From Blautia_A ammoniilytica (GTDB lineage: Bacteria > Bacillota > Clostridia > Lachnospirales > Lachnospiraceae), in assembly GCF_025566965.1 (NCBI RefSeq), contig NZ_JAOQJL010000016.1, forward strand, positions 1-64,000: a stretch of DNA of 64,000 nucleotides, written 5' to 3'. Below, piece after piece: positions 50,782 to 57,823 of this stretch. Position 1 is the first letter of the stretch. Each line of letters begins with the position of its first letter. The position numbers were made by a program, and so were the translations under genes. Below the pieces are notes generated by a model. It did not search any database. It saw only the letters and a program-made list of their open reading frames with translations, and was not told the DNA's origin.

Positions 50782-52098
50782 AAGACTTTGCAGGGTTTCT
50801 TTCAGTATATGACAAGCCGGGAGAAAATCCTGGACTTCCATAGCTGAATAGGACAACAGGAAGGTTTTTGTATCTGCCGTTTCAGACAGCACAGGGATAC
50901 GAAGACCTTTTTTTTCTGTTTCTTTGTGAACAATATCGGTACTTACCACACAGGGTAGGGTCAGGGCAAGGCTTGTGCCTGCAGGCCCCATTTTTATGCT
51001 GTATTCTTTGCCGAAAACTGTGGAAAGTATCTGGCACAGCTGCTTTCCTTTTTGGGCATATAATCGTTTCAGCTTTCTGGTCTGGGAAGCAAGATGTCCG
51101 TCTCTGATAAATTGGCACAAAGCGATCTGCTCTGCTTTAGAGGCTGTCTGATTGTAAAAATCAGCTTTTTTTCGGTAAGCATCCAACAAAGATGGGGGAA
51201 GGACCATAAAGCTGATCCGGATGGAAGGAAGGAGAAGTCTGGAAAAAGAGCCAATATATACTACATTCTGTCCGCCGGAAAGACCAAACAGGGAGGGCGT
51301 TGGCTTTTGCAGATATACAAACTCATTTTCATAATCATCCTCTATAATCAGGCTTTCTCGCTGGCTTGCATACTCAAGCAGCTCCAGGCGTCTGGAAACG
51401 GGCATGATCTCTCCCCATTTGGTCATATGAGCCGGGGATACGTAGATGACCTGGCTGTTCTTATCCCTGTAATGGAGCTGAAATCCAAAATCCTGAAATA
51501 TGGTAGATCCTTGTACAAAGGAGGGATTAGGAAAAGAAACAGAGTGGTACCTGCTTTTCAGAAGCGGGCACAGTACCTGAAGAAGACACTGCACACTGGC
51601 ACCTACCACAATATCATCGGGGGAGCATTGAATATTCCGGCGATGTCTTATGTAGTCAGCCAGCACCTGTCTGAGATCCGGCTCCCCTTGTACTTCGCCG
51701 TAGGTCAGCATTCGCTGATCCTGCCGCAGGGCACTTTTGATATACCTGCTCCAAAGGTCGAAACGGAAGCTTTCTCTGTCTACGCCTGCAGAGGAGAAGT
51801 CAAACCGGACATTTACGCTCTGGCTGTACCTGGAACTGGCCTTTTGGCGTTGATGAACAGAGATTTCAGTTACATAGTATCCACTTTGGGCTTTGGCAAG
51901 GATGTATCCGTCTGCAGCCAGCTGAAGATAAGCATTTTCTATGGTAGTTCTGCTTAATTTCAATTCCTGGGCACATTTTCGCAGGGAAGGCATTTTGCTG
52001 CCTGGCAGCATTTTACCGTTTTGAATCAGGTCACGGTAATATCGGTACACTTCCAGATATAAATGATCAGTTGTTTCTTTTTTATCTAATTGAATCAT
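50770..52098 (-). CDS. MocR/PdxR-type transcriptional regulator
   Basis: A 442-residue GntR-family regulator. The N-terminal winged helix-turn-helix (about 1-75: LPGSKMPSLRKCAQELKLSR, YLQLAADGYILAKAQSGYYV) is fused to an aminotransferase-like domain that would bind PLP (YASQRESLIIEDDYENEFVY and YIGSFSRLLLPSIRISFMVLP around the lysine position, here SFSRLLLPS). In this alignment an arginine/serine stretch replaces the usual SxSK lysine motif, so PLP-lysine bonding is doubtful. Divergent from a pyridoxal kinase gene, as in known PdxR systems. ATG 52098 with AGAGGACAGCT is chosen over 52146. Confidence 0.82.
   Translation of the reverse strand: MIQLDKKETTDHLYLEVYRYYRDLIQNGKMLPGSKMPSLRKCAQELKLSRTTIENAYLQLAADGYILAKAQSGYYVTEISVHQRQKASSRYSQSVNVRFDFSSAGVDRESFRFDLWSRYIKSALRQDQRMLTYGEVQGEPDLRQVLADYIRHRRNIQCSPDDIVVGASVQCLLQVLCPLLKSRYHSVSFPNPSFVQGSTIFQDFGFQLHYRDKNSQVIYVSPAHMTKWGEIMPVSRRLELLEYASQRESLIIEDDYENEFVYLQKPTPSLFGLSGGQNVVYIGSFSRLLLPSIRISFMVLPPSLLDAYRKKADFYNQTASKAEQIALCQFIRDGHLASQTRKLKRLYAQKGKQLCQILSTVFGKEYSIKMGPAGTSLALTLPCVVSTDIVHKETEKKGLRIPVLSETADTKTFLLSYSAMEVQDFLPACHILKETLQSLSVS
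50778..50805. terminator. Hairpin at the cbiC / MocR-type convergence
   Basis: CTGAAAGA (50778-50785) and TCTTTCAG (50798-50805) pair across a 12-nt loop that spans the two converging 3' ends. No clear T-run follows, so it is only a possible terminator for either transcript. Confidence 0.4.
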
Positions 52099-52188
52099 AG
52101 CTGTCCTCTTAAAAATAATTAAATTTGGATATTTATTAAGATACACTTAGGTGATATTCTACGATTAAAGTATTGTGGGAGTGCAAAG

Positions 52189-52239
52189 CACGGAACAATC
52201 CGTGTAATCATGATCTTGGTGTTTTGACACCAAAATCAT
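52189..52239. promoter_or_regulatory. Pair of hairpins / palindromes in the regulator-kinase intergenic region
   Basis: CACGGA-ACAA-TCCGTG (52189-52204) and a longer stem ATGAT-C-TTGGTGT / ACACCAA-A-ATCAT (52210-52239, 4-nt loop). They lie midway between the divergent MocR-type and kinase genes with no T-run, so operator or leader roles are more likely than termination. MocR-type regulators bind repeats in such divergent regions. Confidence 0.45.
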
Positions 52240-52264
52240 TCTATATCACACTGAAAAAAAATAC

Positions 52265-52318
52265 AAGGAGAGATCGTAGCTGCTTCATACCTTTGCAGTT
52301 ACGAGAAATTAAATATTG
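52265..52318 (+). promoter_or_regulatory. Ribosome site, hairpin and TTG start of the pyridoxal kinase gene
   Basis: AAGGAGAGA (52265-52273) is followed by the stem CGTAGCTGC (52275-52283) / GCAGTTACG (52295-52303, one G-T pair) and then TTG at 52316. Folding the stem would bring the site to about 14 nt from the start codon, so structure may control initiation. Confidence 0.45.
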
Positions 52319-53182
52319 AAAAAAATAGCAGTTTTAAATGATTTGTCCGGACTTGGAAAGTGTTCTCTGACAGCAGCTATTCCGGTGATCTCTGCCATGG
52401 GTGTGCAGGCCTGTCCTCTTCCTACAGCAATTCTTAGTAATCAAACCGGATATGCCTCATATTATTGTGACGATTATACACAGCATATGGATGCGATTAT
52501 GGATGAGTGGGAGAAACGGGGGTTTCGTCCAGATGGAATCTATACAGGATTTCTGGCAGGAGAGAAACAGGCAGACAAGATTCTTGAGTTTATTCATCGA
52601 TTTTCTTCATCAGACACAAGCATCCTGGTAGACCCGGTGATGGGAGACCAGGGAAGGGCTTATGATATTTATTCTCCGCAGCTTTGTGAGAAAATGAGAG
52701 CCCTGATATCCCAAGCCCAAGTGATCACTCCTAATCTGACAGAGGCATTGCTTTTACTATACGGGAAAGAGGAAATGGAAAAGAAATGGGCGTCCCTTTT
52801 GCAGCTTTCAGGTAAAGAATACCTAAAAGAGATAGAATCACTGGGAAGCAGGCTTCATGAACAGTACCAGGTGCCTGGGATTGTGATCACAGGAGTGGAC
52901 GATCAGGATGGAGAAATAAAGCAGATTGGCAATCTGATTTGGGAAAATAACGAAGAAACATGGGTTTTTTCTGAGAAAACAGGAGGCAGCTATTCTGGTA
53001 CAGGCGATCTTTTTGCATCTGTTTTATGTGGTGGGATGGTGCAGGAAATCTGCTTAAAAGCACTTGTTCATAAAGCAGTCCGTTTTCTTGAAAAGGCGAT
53101 CCGGGATGCAGTAAAGGAAGGTACGGACCGAAACGACGGAGTTTGCTTTGAAAAATATCTTTATACATTATGGGAGGATTAG
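52316..53182 (+). CDS. Pyridoxal/pyridoxamine kinase (PfkB-related)
   Basis: A 288-residue PdxK/PdxY-like kinase: KKIAVLNDLSGLGKCSLTAAIPVI at the N-terminus, YTGFLAGEKQADKI near 80, VDPVMGDQGRAYDIYSPQLC near 105-125, NLTEALLLL, and GGSYSGTGDLFASVLCGG near 225 with the anion hole and catalytic aspartate (GTGD). It phosphorylates B6 vitamers to feed PLP enzymes such as CobD and YgeX. The start is a TTG, and the nearest good ribosome site (AAGGAGAGA, 52265-52273) is ~43 nt upstream with a hairpin between. No nearer ATG gives the conserved N-terminus. Confidence 0.85.
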   Translation: MKKIAVLNDLSGLGKCSLTAAIPVISAMGVQACPLPTAILSNQTGYASYYCDDYTQHMDAIMDEWEKRGFRPDGIYTGFLAGEKQADKILEFIHRFSSSDTSILVDPVMGDQGRAYDIYSPQLCEKMRALISQAQVITPNLTEALLLLYGKEEMEKKWASLLQLSGKEYLKEIESLGSRLHEQYQVPGIVITGVDDQDGEIKQIGNLIWENNEETWVFSEKTGGSYSGTGDLFASVLCGGMVQEICLKALVHKAVRFLEKAIRDAVKEGTDRNDGVCFEKYLYTLWED

Positions 53183-53186
53183 GACT

Positions 53187-53792
53187 ATGACAGATATTGT
53201 ATATCATTATAATCATCAGGTGTATTTTAATCTGACAAATAAATGTCCATGCAGATGTACCTTCTGTATCCGAAATAATGGAGACACAGTAGGGGAATCT
53301 GGGAATCTGTGGTTTTCCAAGGAGCCTTCTCTTGAGGAGATCATCCCGGCGATAGACAGGTTTGATTTTACCGGATGCAGGGAAGCTGTATTTTGTGGGT
53401 ATGGGGAGCCTACCATGGTACTTGACAAGCTGGTGGCAGTAAGTGAATACGTAAGGAAAAAATATGATTTCCGTCTGCGATTAAATACCAACGGATTAAG
53501 TGACCTGATCCACGGAAGATCTACGGCAGAAGAGATCTGTAAGGCTGTAGACTGTGTTTCCATCAGCCTGAACATGCCGGACGCAAAATCCTATAATGAA
53601 GTGGTACGTCCTGCTTATGGGGAGAAGTCCTTTGATGCTATGCTGAAATTTGCCTGCGACTGCAGAAAATATCTGGATGATGTAAGATTTACAGTAGTAG
53701 ACTGTATCGGAGAAGAGAATATACGTAAAAGTCAGGAATTGGCAGATTCCCTTGGTATTCCGTTACGTGTCCGTATCTACTCCGCAGGCTGA
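53187..53792 (+). CDS. Radical SAM protein of the TatD-linked type
   Basis: A 201-residue short radical SAM enzyme. The 4Fe-4S binding motif CPCRCTFC near residue 24 (Cx3Cx2C), GYGEPTM near 75 (SAM contact), LRLNTNGLSD near 105 and VSISLNMPD near 135 make an almost complete barrel. It fits the small TatD-nuclease-associated radical SAM family, whose substrate is unknown, but no tatD gene is nearby here. It starts 4 bp after the kinase stop with GGGAGGATTAGG, so the two are co-transcribed. The C-terminus RVRIYSAG looks slightly short, perhaps because of the repeat inserted just downstream. Confidence 0.8.
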   Translation: MTDIVYHYNHQVYFNLTNKCPCRCTFCIRNNGDTVGESGNLWFSKEPSLEEIIPAIDRFDFTGCREAVFCGYGEPTMVLDKLVAVSEYVRKKYDFRLRLNTNGLSDLIHGRSTAEEICKAVDCVSISLNMPDAKSYNEVVRPAYGEKSFDAMLKFACDCRKYLDDVRFTVVDCIGEENIRKSQELADSLGIPLRVRIYSAG

Positions 53793-53831
53793 ATATAGTA
53801 AAATTATTATTGGTAAATCAGCGATGTGATT

Positions 53832-54030
53832 CATTGCATTGCATAAAAGAATAGGGGTATATATCATGCGAGGCTTTCGTAGATTTCGATTCGTGCTAGC
53901 TTCTCTGTTATTTGCCGTGTTTGAGCACGTAAGTGCGAGTTTGGCAAATGACAGAGATAATAAGCATACGAGAGAAATCCGAAAACGAAGCCCTGATATA
54001 TAACCCTATCTTTTTTGCATAATGCAATAA
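53832..54030. repeat. MITE-like 200-bp imperfect palindrome
   Basis: The left arm (53832-53926: CATTGCATTGCATAAAAGAA, TAGGGGTATATATCA, GGCTTTCG, TTCTCTGTTATTTGCC) matches the reverse complement of the right arm (53942-54029: GGCAAATGACAGAGATAATA, GAAAACGAAGCCCTGATATA, TAACCCTATC, TTTTTTGCATAATGCAATA) at most positions. The short centre contains AGCACGTAAGTGCG. It could fold as one long hairpin. No transposase is encoded; small frames inside are by-products of the palindrome. Best seen as a miniature inverted-repeat element. Confidence 0.7.
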
Positions 54031-54164
54031 GTATATGTATAAGATTTGCCAAGTGATGATTTTTCTATATCTGGCACCCATCCCTTCACCGCTGTATTGA
54101 CATTCCATTCTTTCACGATTAAAATGTTATCCAGAGCAGGACATACAAAGGAAGCAGGAGATAA

Positions 54165-54330
54165 CTAGTCAACTATCCATCACCTAAAGGTAATGGGCTT
54201 GTAACTGCCCAGTCGTACTAACGGCTTGCACCTCCGACCTTTAATCCCCGATAGATATTGCTATCTAAAGTGGCGTTACATCATAGGGTGGTTGACAGCA
54301 CCCTTTGTAGCAGAGTTTACTCTGTTACAA
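54165..54330 (-). ncRNA. Putative TnpB guide (omega/reRNA) at the element right end
   Basis: Downstream of the tnpB stop on the minus strand, ~150 nt with several stems lead to the right-end hairpin CCATTACCTTTAGGTGATGG (complement of 54177-54196) and the end GTTGAC. TnpB proteins use an RNA from exactly this position, whose last ~16-20 nt beyond the element act as guide. Position and structure are visible; the RNA itself is inferred. Confidence 0.5.
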
Positions 54331-55456
54331 CTGTATTAGGTACTTGGCTATCTGCAAGATAGTCTATTCCCATACGATACAGATTCATAGCTCCAATGCG
54401 GTCATCATTAGATTTGTAACCACAGTTTTTGCAAGCAAACAGATGTATCTTCTTATTGCGGTTAGACTTTTCAACGTGTCCGCAACAAGGGCAGCACTGA
54501 CTTGTATAGCGAGGGTCTACCTTAATAACAGAAGACTGATTCTGTTTTGCTTTGTAGATTAGTTTTTGCTCAAGGTCATAGAAAGACCATGATACAGAAA
54601 CATAACGGTCTTTTGTTTTAACACGTTCTGTAGCATTACGAATACCTGACAAATCTTCCAATACAAAGAGAGTGTGCTTTGGGTTATTAGTGGCGAGTGC
54701 CTTTGATACCTGATGGTTAATATCCTGCATCCAACGGTTTTCTCGCCCACCAATAGCTTTAATTCTACGTCTTGAAGATGGTGTCTGTCGTATTTGGAGT
54801 TCTTTACGAAGTTTGGAATAATTAGCACGTTTTTGCTTTATAGCCTTACCGCTAACAAATCCAGACTTGTGTTTGCTGTTATAAGTGACAACAACAAAGT
54901 TAATGCCTCTGTCTATGCCCACAACGTTACAGATGTCAGAAATATTACTTTCTTCTACATCATAGGTTACTGGTATGTGAAGATAGTACTTGCCATGCTT
55001 ATTTACAAGCTTAGCTGTACCAAACTTATAAATCGTATGGTCAAAATATTTAGACATTCCATTTGCAAAATAAGGCAACTTCACACGACCATTAAGTGTG
55101 TTAACTGAAAAACAGTTTTGTGTTAAGGAATAATCTCTGTTCCAAACCAAATCATACTGAGGCTTTTTGAACGAAGGTTTAATCCATTCGTTTTGATTTT
55201 CGAGAATGGTTTTATACTTTGCAATAACTGTCTTGAATACAGACTGTACCATTTGCGATTTAAGGTTAAACTTTTCTCGTAAAGTAAAATACAAAACCTT
55301 ATTAAGTGAAAACTGCTTTAAGTCGTGAGTACGGAATACATAGTCTGAAACATAATTACAGGCATCACGATAAACAGACATAGTTTCATCAAGCAAAACT
55401 TTATCTGTTTCAGCTGCGATTATTTGAATTTTAGCTGTAATAGTCATCTGTTCCAT
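54317..55456 (-). CDS. tnpB: TnpB RNA-guided nuclease
   Basis: A 379-residue TnpB. The RuvC-like active site appears intact: Asp182 in VVGIDRGIN, Glu267 in LFVLEDLSG and Asp352 in DDRIGAMNLYR. A zinc ribbon CCPCCG...CKNC spans about 321-345. The basic N-terminal part carries the wedge-like region with FSLNKVLYFTL and the MVQSVFKTVIAKYK helix. TnpB cuts DNA guided by the RNA from the element's right end and helps keep the element after excision. Start ATG 55456 follows GAAGGAGCACATCT. Confidence 0.92.
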   Translation of the reverse strand: MEQMTITAKIQIIAAETDKVLLDETMSVYRDACNYVSDYVFRTHDLKQFSLNKVLYFTLREKFNLKSQMVQSVFKTVIAKYKTILENQNEWIKPSFKKPQYDLVWNRDYSLTQNCFSVNTLNGRVKLPYFANGMSKYFDHTIYKFGTAKLVNKHGKYYLHIPVTYDVEESNISDICNVVGIDRGINFVVVTYNSKHKSGFVSGKAIKQKRANYSKLRKELQIRQTPSSRRRIKAIGGRENRWMQDINHQVSKALATNNPKHTLFVLEDLSGIRNATERVKTKDRYVSVSWSFYDLEQKLIYKAKQNQSSVIKVDPRYTSQCCPCCGHVEKSNRNKKIHLFACKNCGYKSNDDRIGAMNLYRMGIDYLADSQVPNTVVTE

Positions 55457-55536
55457 AGATGTGCTCCTTCTATAGATATTTCACTAAATATATTATATAA
55501 TAATAATTAGTGAAAATCAATGTTTCGAGGTGAATT

Positions 55537-55940
55537 ATGGATAATAGATACAATCGTCATAACAGACGGAAAAACGCCTTAAAGTACATATAGTTCTAGT
55601 GATCAAATATCGTAAACAATTACTCAAAGGTTCTATCGCTGATGATGTTAAGCAAAAGATTTTCGATATTGCTAATACTTATGGCTACGAAATTATTGCT
55701 ATGGAAACCGAAAAAGACCATATACATTTCTTATTAAGTTACGATACAATAGATAGAGTTTGCGATATTGTCAAAATTGTAAAGCAAGAAACAACGTATT
55801 ATTTATGGCACAAATATGGTTCGCTTCTGTCTAAACAATATTGGAAGAAAAAGATATTTTGGTCAGACGGATATTTTGCTTGTAGTATTGGAGAAGTATC
55901 GTCAGCTACCATACAAAAATATATTGAGAGTCAGGGGTAA
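55537..55940 (+). pseudogene. tnpA: TnpA Y1 transposase, frameshifted near codon 16
   Basis: The expected start MDNRYNRHNRRKNALK begins at ATG 55537 with TCGAGGTGAATT before it, but this frame stops at 55591. The body VHIVLVIKYRKQLLKG... continues in another frame from about 55584 to 55940, so one base seems missing around 55582-55586. The body keeps both catalytic elements: HUH as HIH in EKDHIHFLL and the nucleophile tyrosine in IQKYIESQ. A GTG at 55599 could start only a trimmed 113-residue product lacking the first strand. Either a true mutation or a sequencing/assembly slip. Confidence 0.82.
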
Positions 55941-56019
55941 TGACTAAAGATTTACAGGGCTCCTCCCACCACCTGAAGATAGTGGGTTTCCGCCTATGGC
56001 AAACGAAAGGATTTTATTT

Positions 56020-56508
56020 ATGAAAAACAGTCGGTATTTTCCAATGTTCGTGGATTTATCAGATAAAAATATAGTTGTGGCAGGAGGTGGCAAAACAGCC
56101 CTTCAAAGGACGAAGTGTCTTCTCCTGTTTACCAGGAATATTACAGTGATTGCACCCAGGATGAACCTGGAGCTTCAGGAAATGGGAAAGGCAGGCAGAG
56201 TCAATATCCAGCTTCGTCCCATCAGGCGGTCAGATTTCGATAATACATATATGGTGATCGCGGCATCACAGGATTGGAAGCTGAACGATCAGATCTGTAA
56301 GGTATGTAAGGAAGAAGGCATTTATGTGAATGTATCCGGAGATAAAGAAGAAAGTGATTTCTATTTTCCTGGACTTTGCATTGCAGATGATTCTGTGATC
56401 GGGATCCAGACCGGCAGTGCGGATACTTCCAGAAAGAGGGAGCTAAGAGAAGAGACAGATCAGGTGCTTACAAGGCTTACAAAAAAATGGAAGACTGAGG
56501 ACGAATAG
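56020..56508 (+). CDS. Precorrin-2 dehydrogenase (CysG N-terminal-like)
   Basis: A 162-residue NAD-dependent siroheme/cobalamin enzyme: YFPMFVDLSDKNIVVAGGGKTALQRTKCLL is the Rossmann start (GGGKTA), followed by YMVIAASQDWKLNDQICKVCK and a GDKEESDFYFPGL segment. It oxidises precorrin-2 to sirohydrochlorin, the entry to both siroheme and the anaerobic B12 route encoded upstream. ATG 56020 after ACGAAAGG is preferred over 55996, which lies at the IS boundary. The IS sits immediately upstream, so its original promoter or operon link has probably been displaced. No uroporphyrinogen methyltransferase is adjacent. Confidence 0.85.
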   Translation: MKNSRYFPMFVDLSDKNIVVAGGGKTALQRTKCLLLFTRNITVIAPRMNLELQEMGKAGRVNIQLRPIRRSDFDNTYMVIAASQDWKLNDQICKVCKEEGIYVNVSGDKEESDFYFPGLCIADDSVIGIQTGSADTSRKRELREETDQVLTRLTKKWKTEDE

Positions 56509-56521
56509 TTTACACTGACGC

Positions 56522-56550
56522 TTGTTCCAGAGACCACGATATGGTATAAT
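56522..56550 (+). promoter_or_regulatory. Promoter of the lactonase-family gene
   Basis: TTGTTC (56522-56527), 17-bp spacer, perfect TATAAT (56545-56550), 62 bp before ATG 56612. Confidence 0.7.
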
Positions 56551-56611
56551 TACCCAAAGGGTGCTATTTGCCTTGGGAGATGCGAGATGACTTTAGGAGG
56601 TTGACAGAACA

Positions 56612-57697
56612 ATGGGGAAAAAGAAATACGTGGCTTATGTTGGAACTTACACCCATGGAACCAGTAAAGGGATCCAGGTGTATGATGTGAATGTGGAAGA
56701 GGGAACCCTGACAGAGCGCAGTGAGGTGCAGGTAAGCAATGCATCCTATACGGCAGTCTCCAAGAATGGCAAGTTTCTTTATTCCATAGAGGATGAGGGA
56801 GTTGCTGTTTTTCAAAGGGATGAGAACGGAGACCTTACAAGGATCAACAGTGTGGACATTGATGGTATGAGAGGCTGTTTTCTGGCTACGGATGTGGATG
56901 GCAGATATCTTTATGTGGCTGGCTACCATGACGGGAAGGTTACAGTGGTACATACCCATCAGGATGGAAGCCTTGGCAGTGTTATGGATGGGGTTTTCCA
57001 TACAGGCCTTGGCAGTGTTGCGGAGCGTAATTTCCGGCCGCATGTGAATTGTGTACGTCCTACACCGGATAACAAGTATCTTTGTGCAGTAGATAATGGG
57101 ATTGACCAGGTAAAGATATACAGAATCAACAAGAGAACAGATAAGCTGGAACTGGTAGATATTTTGCGTTGCCCAAGAGAGAGCGGTCCAAGGATCATTC
57201 GGTTCAGCGCAGACGGCAGATATGCATATCTTCTTTTTGAACTGAGCAATGAGATCAAGGTTTACAGTTATGACGGCAGCGGAAATGCACCGGAGTTTGA
57301 ATTGCTGCAGAGCGTTTCCACCCTTCAGAAGGGTGACACAGATGTATCACATAATGCAGCCTCAGGTCTGGCTCTTGCGCCGGATGGCAGACATTTGTTC
57401 AGCACTACTGCAGGGGAGAATACAGTTTCCATGTATGAGATCGATGAACAGACAGGGCTTCTCACCAAGAAGTTTACCCTTCCCATTAGTGGGGATTATC
57501 CTAAGGATCTGGCTATTTTCCCGGATAATAAGCATATAGCCATTGCCAATCATTCAAGTAATTCCATCACCATGTTTACTGTGGATTATGAGAAGAATAT
57601 TATCGTTATGAACGGCAAACCAAGAAAGATCGAGACACCTAACTGTATCGGTATCTGGCCGGTACCGGACGGAGAGGATATACCGGACCATAACTGA
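56612..57697 (+). CDS. Seven-bladed beta-propeller lactonase-family protein
   Basis: A 361-residue YbhE/Pgl-type propeller. KKYVAYVGTYTHGTSKGIQVYDV opens the first blade; repeated blades (YSIEDEGVAVFQRDENG, FRPHVNCVRPTPDNKYLCAV, LALAPDGRHLFSTTAGENTV, DLAIFPDNKHIAIANHSSNS) follow at ~45-residue spacing. Family members include 6-phosphogluconolactonase, so a role in the oxidative pentose phosphate pathway or other lactone hydrolysis is likely, but no pathway partners are nearby. GGAGG 13 nt before the ATG. Confidence 0.85.
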   Translation: MGKKKYVAYVGTYTHGTSKGIQVYDVNVEEGTLTERSEVQVSNASYTAVSKNGKFLYSIEDEGVAVFQRDENGDLTRINSVDIDGMRGCFLATDVDGRYLYVAGYHDGKVTVVHTHQDGSLGSVMDGVFHTGLGSVAERNFRPHVNCVRPTPDNKYLCAVDNGIDQVKIYRINKRTDKLELVDILRCPRESGPRIIRFSADGRYAYLLFELSNEIKVYSYDGSGNAPEFELLQSVSTLQKGDTDVSHNAASGLALAPDGRHLFSTTAGENTVSMYEIDEQTGLLTKKFTLPISGDYPKDLAIFPDNKHIAIANHSSNSITMFTVDYEKNIIVMNGKPRKIETPNCIGIWPVPDGEDIPDHN

Positions 57698-57745
57698 AAG
57701 CTTCAAAAGCGGTGTAATGGTTAATAAATACTTTAAAAAATAAAG

Positions 57746-57808
57746 CTGCTGCAGATTCAGCTTCCCATTTATCAGATAAGTGAGAAGAAGTGTCTGCAGC
57801 AGTTTTTT
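57746..57808. terminator. Bidirectional terminator between the lactonase gene and aroC
   Basis: CTGCTGCAGA (57746-57755) pairs with TCTGCAGCAG (57793-57802), followed by TTTTTTC on the plus strand and a U-rich run on the minus strand. Confidence 0.85.
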
Positions 57809-57823
57809 CTTTCAAAGCTGATT

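Larger units (their letters stand above)
54168..55995 (-). mobile_element. IS200/IS605-family insertion sequence
   Basis: About 1.83 kb with the IS605 layout: divergent tnpA and tnpB between subterminal hairpins. The right-end hairpin is at 54177-54196; the left-end hairpin CCCACCACC...AGTGGG at 55965-55986 ends just before the next gene. There are no terminal inverted repeats or target duplications, as expected for Y1 transposition. It is visibly more AT-rich than its neighbours. Ends are estimated to within ~10 bp. tnpA is frameshifted, so movement would need TnpA from elsewhere. Confidence 0.8.

Noticed and set aside
53864..54108. Small minus-strand open frames of 62-66 codons
   Set aside because: They lie within or beside the palindromic repeat, with no start signal or protein-like composition.
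55581..55598. Programmed ribosomal frameshift in tnpA
   Set aside because: The TTAAAG context is not a strong slippery heptamer and IS200/IS605 tnpA genes are normally single-frame, so a one-base loss is the simpler reading; kept as an alternative only.
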